The notes under the pieces were generated by a model. It searched no databases. It was not told the origin of the DNA and worked only from the letters and a program-made list of their open reading frames with translations. Of a stretch of 64,000 nucleotides of DNA, positions 57,254 to 64,000 are shown in pieces. Origin of the DNA: Malaya genurostris (Eukaryota > Arthropoda > Insecta > Diptera > Culicidae); the NCBI RefSeq assembly GCF_030247185.1, contig NC_080571.1:67432172-67496171 (forward strand), given 5' to 3'. A program made the position numbers and the translations under genes. The first letter of the stretch is position 1. Each line of letters starts with the position of its first letter.

Positions 57254-57485
57254 AAAAGGTCTCAAGTGCAAATGACAGTTTCTCTTGGTTTACATTATCT
57301 TTCAATTATTACGGCAAATTCCAGTAATTTCCAACAAATTCTACAGTGCATATCGAAAGTTGATGGTTTTTGCTATTATCCTATGTGAAGTGTTAGATGG
57401 ACAGATTGCTGATTGGACTGTAATACTCTAAAGAGACAGTAAACAAAGAGAAACTGTCATTTGCACTTAGGACCTTTTCGCGTGT
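57254..57485. repeat. MITE, GTCCCACGGCAAAAGGACC family (copy 3)
   Basis: The ends AAAAGGTCTCAAGTGCAAATGACAG and the complement near 57455-57480 pair, and the AGTAAACAAAGAGAAACTGTC block matches copy 1. Confidence 0.65.
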
Positions 57486-57496
57486 TTGTCTTCATA

Positions 57497-57643
<147 letters not shown>

Positions 57644-57856
57644 ACACGTTGGACGAAAGTGTTTTATACGTAATTTTGCAGCATTTGATTTGATACTTAA
57701 ATTGCAAATGTAAATCATTTCAAATCTTATTCAAATGAAATCACATTGAAACATATAGATAATACACTTTCATTCCATCTATCAAACAGCAGATTGATTC
57801 TAATTGTATTGAATAAATATAATTGTCAGATAAGTGCATATAAGCTTACTGAAATA

Positions 57857-58083
57857 GGGTAACAGAGGTATTTTGGCCACTCCATATATTTTGGCCCACC
57901 TAACAAACTATATGGATTCAATCGATCTTAGGTAACCCATGTTGCATCAGTTTGAAGCTAATCACATTAAATTACCCATTGCGGAAGGATTTTTCAAAGA
58001 TATTTAAACATTTGGTGGATATTTTTACAAAGTGGGCCAAAATAAAATCGATCCTAAAGCGGGCCAAAATACCTCTGTTACCC
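57857..58083 (+). repeat. Complete TA-flanked MITE (GGGTAACAG family), 227 bp
   Basis: Inverted ends GGGTAACAGAGGTATTTTGG and its complement, flanked by TA at 57855-57856 and 58084-58085. It is the intact reference for the interrupted, opposite-oriented copy at 5395-5624. Confidence 0.88.
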
Positions 58084-58085
58084 TA

Positions 58086-59450
58086 CTTCTTAGCTTTTAG
58101 CTTAGTTCACACTTAATTTTCATGTAGAATAATTTTTTATATTAAATGCATGAAATCTTGTTAATAGAATGTCATCATTTGAATATAATGGTTCAGATAA
58201 TTTGCTAAACATAGTTTAATGCATTGAAGTTATACGATTTAATTTTATATTCTATATATTGTAAAACTCGTAAATAGTGCTGAGATGAAAAAACAAACAA
58301 AAATAATGACATGCTGAATCGTTTTTCATTAAAATTCACCGGCAATTTAATGAATGTACTTATTGTGTCAAAAATTTCTAAGACATTTGATAAAAAAATT
58401 GATTCAATCAGCTCACGAAGTTTCTTGTAGCTATTTTGTTTAAAATAAAAAATATTTATATAACATATATACATCACTATGGTGGCACTTCAAACTAACA
58501 TGTTTTGACCATGCCTTATGTCGTAGAGTCACACACTTTGTCCTTATGTTCGAATCATTCGCTATCAACATGCTTACACACAATATTGAAATTAAATGAC
58601 ACTCCCACTTGTCATATGACGATACACTATAAATTTATGCAAAATTTAAAGCACAAATGAAGCGTAATTGATTTCTCAGTGTGCTTAGAAACATGAAACG
58701 AATTTACAGAAACATATATTAAAAATCTGTTTTAATCCACCTAGAAGTGCTGTATTGCCTTTCTCATATAACTCATGTGTTAATTACTATTACTAAGGGA
58801 TTCTACAAAAGGCTACATTAGCATAACCTTTTCATTTTTTAACAGTTTTGACCCAAGTTAATAGTATTTCTTCGTTTTTGGCATCTTCGCTCGAAATGAA
58901 GTTTTAACATTTTTAAACACATTCCACCACGATGTTTCAGAACCGGAAGTGAGATCCGAACAAAAATCAAAAGCAGTCTATTTTAATAGACGTTGACCCT
59001 TTTATTTGAAACTTTTTTGAACTATTTCCGCTACTTCCGGAGCCGGAAGCTCAAAACGGATGGTTTGGCCAACATCTAGCATAACATTTGAATTGAAACT
59101 GTTTTAAATCAAATTTAGAATTTTTACGTTTTTTTTGCATTATCGCTCTTTATGAGTGGTTGCAATTTCGTACCACACTACCTTGTATTTCCGAAGCCGG
59201 AAGCCAGATCTGGATAAAATTCTGCATCAATTTATGGAAACAAAATACTTTCCATTTGTATCTGAGTTTGCGAAGATCGGTTTAGCCGTTTTTGAAAATT
59301 GGATTGATTTCCGGTTTGGAGAACACAAGCACTTTCCCGATACCTCCAGAACCAGGAACGATAATCCGGTATACAAAAAATCAATGTAATTGATCATCAA
59401 CTAACTATATCTGTCTGATTGAAGAATTATACTTACCTTACCTAACAGCT
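58086..59450. other. Gene-free stretch with CCGGAAG-type repeats
   Basis: 58086-58735 shows nothing recognisable. 58740-59390 contains repeated CCGGAAGY-centred blocks (58947, 59039, 59197) like those at 20770-21120. Confidence 0.45.
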
Positions 59451-59499
59451 ATAGTCCTGGGGTGCCCTTTGCTGTATCAAGCATACGTCTCCACATAAC

Positions 59500-59940
59500 T
59501 CGGTCCATGGCTGCTCGTCACCATCGATCGATCGATCGAAGGGTTTTTCTGAGTCCAAAGTACGCACGATTCCCATCGAAAATAGGTCTCTGAATTTCTC
59601 TGCTGGTGTCATTATCAGCGGTCACCAGTGAGCCCAAATACACGAACTCGTCAATCACCTCGATATCGTCACCGTCTATCAATATTCGTGGTGGGAGGCG
59701 TAGTGTTTCTTCTCTAGAGCCTCTTCCTCTCATGTATTTTGTTTTTGACGCATTTAGGGCCAATCCGATACGCCTAGCTTCAGCTTTCAGTCCGATGTAG
59801 GTTTCCGTCATCTTCTCAAGGTTACGTGTCACAATATCAATATCGCCAGCGAAGCCAAAAAGTTGTACGGACTTTCGGAAGTCGTCGATCCTCGTTCTTC
59901 GAATCACACCTTCCAAGGCAATATTGAACAGCCAACACAG
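59500..59940 (-). pseudogene. LINE reverse transcriptase fragment
   Basis: The minus-strand frame reads LFNIALEGVIRRTRID, then a catalytic-box position FAGDIDIV where F/YADD is expected, then KTKYMRGRGSRE and EFVYLGSLVTADNDTSREIQ. These are the palm and following motifs of an RTE-like non-LTR retrotransposon common in insects. The first catalytic Asp of the box is Gly, and only about 150 codons remain. An ATCGATCG run lies at its end (about 59523-59540). It is cut at about 59940 by the start of the downstream LINE. Confidence 0.75.
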
Positions 59941-60531
59941 TCGAAAATCGTTTGCGGTCGAAGCAAACAAAGACAATACAGTGCAGTGAACAATAGAGTG
60001 TACGGAATGGTCAAATACGATTAAACAAAGCCTGAAACTTGGCCAACAAGGCCAAATTCAATTTGTATAGATTTCAAGCGTTGCAAAGTACATTCGTAAC
60101 CGAATGTTCGAAGTGAGCACACGCGTTTTTTAACAATCGACATCGGTAAGACGAAGGTGCCTATCACAGCAGAGGCTGTAGTATAGGCATTAAATAAAAG
60201 TGATAAAAAGTAGCATCCCCGCAAGTGAGTTCTGTCTGTGCACCGGTTTTGTATCAGTATCGACAGTAGACGCTATTGTGCTATCCTCGGGCAGCAGTTA
60301 TTTCTATTGTTTGCTACCCGCATCACAGCAGCCAAATCCTGAGTCAAGGTCACGCTGAAGCACAACGAAGGAGTGAAGGAGCAACTCACCTAACAGCTTA
60401 CCGTGACATACTGTTAAGTATTTTCTCAAACTTTTTCTTTCAACTTTTACTATTCATATATTTTCTTTTCATTTTATTTCTTTCTTTTTCATTTCAAGTG
60501 CGGGAGACTTCTTTACTCCCGCACTTTAAAT

Positions 60532-61974
60532 ATGAATATTGATGACAGTGGGGGTGTCTCGGAGGAGGGCGAAGCTGAACGAATGAACGAAGAACATTTA
60601 GAGGCTGAGTTTGCTTCCGAGATGCCATCTACCCCTCTTATACCATCTCCCCCTCCGATACCATCTCCCTCTCCAATGCCATCTCCCTCTCCGATGCCTC
60701 CATCTCCCTCTAAGATATTGCCTGCTCGCCAAAAAGTTTACCAAGACGATGGCTCGGGGGGTCCGTGGGTGGTATACTTCCGGCCCAAATTAAAGTCTCT
60801 CAGAGTTTTAAATATTGCTCGGGACCTGGAAAAACATTACTCGGCAATAAAAACAATAGATAAGGTTTCGCAAAACAAGTTACGCGTTGTTGTGTCCGAC
60901 CTGAAGCAAGCAAACGGGATTGCTACCAACGAGTTGTTCACGGAGGAGTACCGCGTGTACGTCCCGTCTCATGTGGTGGAGATCGACGGTGTGGTCCGTG
61001 ACGAAAGTCTGACAATCGAAGATCTGATGAAGGACGGGGTAGGCCGTTTCAAAAACCCCGACCTTCAACCAGTGAAAATTTTGGAGTGCAAGCAATTGCA
61101 CTCCAAATCGATAGATGGTAAATTTTACCAATCGGACTCATTTCGCGTGACTTTTGCCGGATCTGCACTTCCAAATTATTTGGTAGTGAGTGGAGTTCGT
61201 CTACCTGTTCGGCTGTATGTACCGCGGGTAATGCATTGTACAAGCTGCAAACAGCTAGGTCATACGGCAACCTATTGTTGCAACAAACTGCGATGCGGCA
61301 AATGCGGAGAGGCCCATGAGGACGATCTCTGCAGAAGAGCAGTGGAAAAGTGTTGCTACTGCGGGGAGAATCCTCATGATCTTTCGGTGTGCCCTACGTA
61401 CATACAGCGTGCGGAGAAATTGAAGCGATCCGTGAAAGAACGTTCCAAACGTTCTTATGCGGAAATCTTAAAAAGAACCACTCCATCGACCCCTGAGAAC
61501 CCGTTTGCAATCTTGCCAGTTGAAGAGGATACCTCTGACGACCCAGGCGAAGGACCTTCCTACACACAGGTTGAAGGAAGCAGGAAAAGACAAAATCTGG
61601 CTTCTCCCAAGCTTCCTCGTAAAGGCCTCAGACTGTCCTCTTCGTCACAAAAGAACCAAACGGAAACAAAAAGTGCTGACTCAAAACCGAAGCAAACACC
61701 TCCTGGGTTCAAAAAACTTAGGGATGATAAGGAGTACCCAGCACTTCCTGGGGCATCAAAAAACCCGAATGACCCCAAAGCACAACCAGAAAATCCAACA
61801 AACGCTGGATTATTGAAATTTTCTGATATCGTGGACTGGATATTAACAGCCTTCAATATTACTGATCCTCTGAAAAGCTTCCTAACTGCTCTACTGCCAA
61901 CAGTAAGGACATTTTTAAAACAGTTGACTGAACAATGGCCCCTCCTTGCAGCGATCGTATCTTTTGATGGATAA
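60532..61974 (+). CDS. LINE ORF1 (gag-like nucleic acid-binding protein)
   Basis: A 480-residue protein that would bind the element's RNA. The N-terminus is acidic, then comes a proline/serine repeat (PSPMPSPSPMPPSP, residues about 36-60). A folded central part (VYFRPKLKSLRVLNIARDL to PVRLYVPRVMHC) precedes three Cys/His clusters at residues about 235-292 (CTSCKQLGHTATYC, CGKCGEAHEDDLC, CCYCGENPHDLSVC). The C-terminus is basic and low-complexity. ATG 60532 follows the leader. Its stop overlaps the ORF2 start in the string ATGGATAA. Confidence 0.85.
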   Translation: MNIDDSGGVSEEGEAERMNEEHLEAEFASEMPSTPLIPSPPPIPSPSPMPSPSPMPPSPSKILPARQKVYQDDGSGGPWVVYFRPKLKSLRVLNIARDLEKHYSAIKTIDKVSQNKLRVVVSDLKQANGIATNELFTEEYRVYVPSHVVEIDGVVRDESLTIEDLMKDGVGRFKNPDLQPVKILECKQLHSKSIDGKFYQSDSFRVTFAGSALPNYLVVSGVRLPVRLYVPRVMHCTSCKQLGHTATYCCNKLRCGKCGEAHEDDLCRRAVEKCCYCGENPHDLSVCPTYIQRAEKLKRSVKERSKRSYAEILKRTTPSTPENPFAILPVEEDTSDDPGEGPSYTQVEGSRKRQNLASPKLPRKGLRLSSSSQKNQTETKSADSKPKQTPPGFKKLRDDKEYPALPGASKNPNDPKAQPENPTNAGLLKFSDIVDWILTAFNITDPLKSFLTALLPTVRTFLKQLTEQWPLLAAIVSFDG

Positions 61975-64000
61975 TTTACCACTGAGAATCGAAGATATGA
62001 TCATTGTGCTTCAGTGGAATTGCAGAAGTATCATCCCAAAACTTGATTCTTTCAAACACTTAATACATACTCATAATTGCGATGTATTCTCCTTGAGTGA
62101 AACTTGGCTTACTTCTAACATCAACCTCGACTTCCATAATTTTAACATAATCCGCCTGGACCGAGAAGACTCTTATGGAGGGGTACTTTTAGGGATTAAA
62201 AAGTGCTATTCATTTTATCGTATTAACCTCCCCTCGACACCGGGAATTGAAGTTGTTGCTTGCCAAATTAATATTAAAGGCAAAGATCTATGTATAGCTT
62301 CTATCTACATTCCTCCCAGAGTCTCGATAGGGCATCGTCGGCTTGCAGACATCATAGAACTTCTTCCTTCACCGCGGCTGGTTTTAGGGGACTTTAACTC
62401 GCATGGTACAGGATGGGGCTGCTTATATGATGATAATCGTTCTTCGTTAATTCAAGATCTGTGTGACAACTTCAATTTGACAATTCTAAACACGGGAGAA
62501 ATCACACGGAACCCTAGACCACCAGCACAACCAAGTGCGCTGGATTTATCCCTTTGCTCGACTTCGCTACAGTTAGATTGCAAGTGGAAGGTAATCTGTG
62601 ATCCTCACGGTAGCGATCACTTGCCGATCATAGTTTCTATCACCAACCGTGGAAGACCATCGGAAACAATCAATGTTTCGTACGATTTCACACGAAACAT
62701 TGATTGGAAACGTTACGCGAGCTCGATGTCTGAGAAACTGGAAACATCACAGGAGCTTCCTCCGGAGGAAGAGTATACATTTTTGGCTGGCTTGATTCTT
62801 GACACCGCAATTCAAGCTCAGACGAAACGAGTACCTAGCGCGCAAACTAGTATGCGTTCTCCCAACCCATGGTGGGACAAAGAGTGCTCAGAGCTGAAAA
62901 CGAAAAAAGCTTCAGCCTTCATCTCGTTTAGAAGGAACGGAACTCCAGATAATTATCGGAAATACGCGGCGTTAGAATTTCAAATGAAAAGTCTGATTAA
63001 AGCTAAGAAACGCGGTTACTGGCGAAGGTTTGTTGACGGATTAACGAGAGAAACAGCAATGAGCACTCTTTGGAATACGGCCCGTCGCATGCGCAATCGA
63101 AATCACGCGAACGAAAGCGAGGAATATTCTAACCGCTGGATATTTGATTTCGCTAAGAAAGTATGTCCTGATTCTGTTCCGGAACAGAAGATATCCCGCG
63201 TCGCGACATTGAATACAAACGAAACACCGTTTTCGATGGTAGAGTTCTCACTTGCGCTCTTGTCGTGTAACAATAGAGCCCCGGGGTTAGACAGAATTAA
63301 ATTCAACTTGTTGAAAAATCTGCCCGACTCTGCCAAAAGGCGCTTGTTGAATTTATTCAACAAGTTCCTCGAGGGTAATATTGTCCCACACGAATGGAGA
63401 GAAGTGAGAGTTATTACTATTCAAAAACCTGGAAAACCAGCCTCCGATCACAATTCGTATCGGCCGATTGCTATGCTTTCCTGTATTCGGAAATTGTTGG
63501 AGAAAATGATTCTCTTCCGTCTAGACAATTGGGTCGAAACAAATGGATTGCTTTCAGGTACACAATTTGGGTTCCGCAGGGGCAAAGGAACGAACGATTG
63601 TCTAGCGTTGCTCTCAACAGAAATTCAAATGGCATTTGCTCGTAAAGAACAAATGGCATCAGTTTTCCTCGACATCAAGGGGGCATTCGATTCAGTTTCC
63701 ATTAACGTTCTATCTGAGAAGTTGCATCAGCATGGTCTTTCACCAGTTTTGAACAACTTTTTATATAATCTATTGTCCGAGAAACACATGCATTTTGAGC
63801 ATGGTGATTTGACGACAAAGCGATTCAGTTACATGGGTCTTCCTCAGGGCTCATGCTTAAGCCCCCTTTTATACAACTTTTACGTAAATAACATTGATGA
63901 ATGTATCAACACATCTTGCACGCTAAGACAACTTGCCGACGACAGTGTCGTGTCTATTATAGGACCCAAAGCTGCCGATCTCCAAGGACCATTGCAAGAT
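61967..64000 (+). CDS. LINE ORF2 (endonuclease-reverse transcriptase), open at window end
   Basis: 678 codons without a stop in frame 2. The N-terminal APE-type endonuclease shows LQWNCRSI, the catalytic Glu in SLSETWLT, LVLGDFNSHGTGWG and GSDHLPI. The reverse transcriptase shows NRAPGLD, the SYRPIAMLS region, LDIKGAFDSV with the first Asp, GLPQGSCLSP and the catalytic box QLADDSVV. An RNase H domain, if present, would lie beyond the window. The start codon ATG 61967 overlaps the ORF1 stop by 8 bases, implying coupled reinitiation. Clade assignment (I versus Jockey group) is tentative. Confidence 0.88.
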   Translation, partial: MDNLPLRIEDMIIVLQWNCRSIIPKLDSFKHLIHTHNCDVFSLSETWLTSNINLDFHNFNIIRLDREDSYGGVLLGIKKCYSFYRINLPSTPGIEVVACQINIKGKDLCIASIYIPPRVSIGHRRLADIIELLPSPRLVLGDFNSHGTGWGCLYDDNRSSLIQDLCDNFNLTILNTGEITRNPRPPAQPSALDLSLCSTSLQLDCKWKVICDPHGSDHLPIIVSITNRGRPSETINVSYDFTRNIDWKRYASSMSEKLETSQELPPEEEYTFLAGLILDTAIQAQTKRVPSAQTSMRSPNPWWDKECSELKTKKASAFISFRRNGTPDNYRKYAALEFQMKSLIKAKKRGYWRRFVDGLTRETAMSTLWNTARRMRNRNHANESEEYSNRWIFDFAKKVCPDSVPEQKISRVATLNTNETPFSMVEFSLALLSCNNRAPGLDRIKFNLLKNLPDSAKRRLLNLFNKFLEGNIVPHEWREVRVITIQKPGKPASDHNSYRPIAMLSCIRKLLEKMILFRLDNWVETNGLLSGTQFGFRRGKGTNDCLALLSTEIQMAFARKEQMASVFLDIKGAFDSVSINVLSEKLHQHGLSPVLNNFLYNLLSEKHMHFEHGDLTTKRFSYMGLPQGSCLSPLLYNFYVNNIDECINTSCTLRQLADDSVVSIIGPKAADLQGPLQD

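Larger units (their letters stand above)
59941..64000 (+). mobile_element. I/Jockey-type LINE, 5' part (3' end outside window)
   Basis: A 5' leader of about 0.6 kb, ORF1 (60532-61974) and ORF2 (from 61967, open to the window end) lie in the standard LINE order. The left edge is inferred from the break in the reverse transcriptase fragment at about 59940. No disabling mutation was seen in either frame, so this may be a young, potentially full-length copy. Confidence 0.85.

Overview
The window is insect nuclear DNA, most likely from a culicine mosquito (Aedes/Culex group). This is inferred from intron-containing animal genes with short 60-66 bp introns beside introns of 3-13 kb, AT-rich non-coding DNA, and a dense mix of insect transposons: BEL/Pao, rosa/mariner/Tc1 relatives, hAT- and piggyBac-like miniature elements, tRNA-derived SINEs and an I/Jockey-type LINE. 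No bacterial features, CRISPR arrays or operons are present.

Layout. 1-5394: the 3' part of a BEL/Pao LTR retrotransposon (gag-pol open at the window edge, integrase frameshifted, 3' LTR), inserted into a small TA-flanked element (5395-5624). 5.6-12.1 kb: repeat-rich DNA holding a 925-bp rosa-like element with two copies of its 3' end and an internally deleted mariner. 12151-27352 (+): PAPS synthase, nearly complete, whose 13.3-kb intron carries a 4.1-kb near-palindromic composite element, a Tc3-like remnant broken by a hAT-like MITE, and several other repeats. 28078-42550 (-): a RecQ5 helicase gene in five exons with a 9.7-kb intron, tail-to-tail with PAPS synthase. 47015-52288 (+): a GDE1-like glycerophosphodiester phosphodiesterase relative that lacks key catalytic residues; its last intron holds a long (CTCTAAA)n array. 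52.9-58.1 kb: a fold-back element, a mariner remnant, a nested MITE cluster and a long (TA)n tract. 58.1-64.0 kb: repeats, a decayed LINE reverse transcriptase fragment and the 5' two thirds of an apparently intact LINE (ORF1 plus open ORF2).

The three host genes are not an operon and share no obvious pathway: sulfate activation, RNA polymerase II-linked DNA helicase work, and a membrane phosphodiesterase-fold protein. The strongest unusual signals are (i) two different IS630-Tc1-mariner elements that both carry duplicated 3' ends in inverted orientation, one as a 4.1-kb hairpin-forming structure inside a transcribed intron; (ii) the GDE1-like probable pseudoenzyme; (iii) a long acidic N-terminal extension and a PIP-like motif in RecQ5; and (iv) the heptamer satellite with a 133-bp higher-order period. 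All calls come from reading the sequence; no database search was possible.
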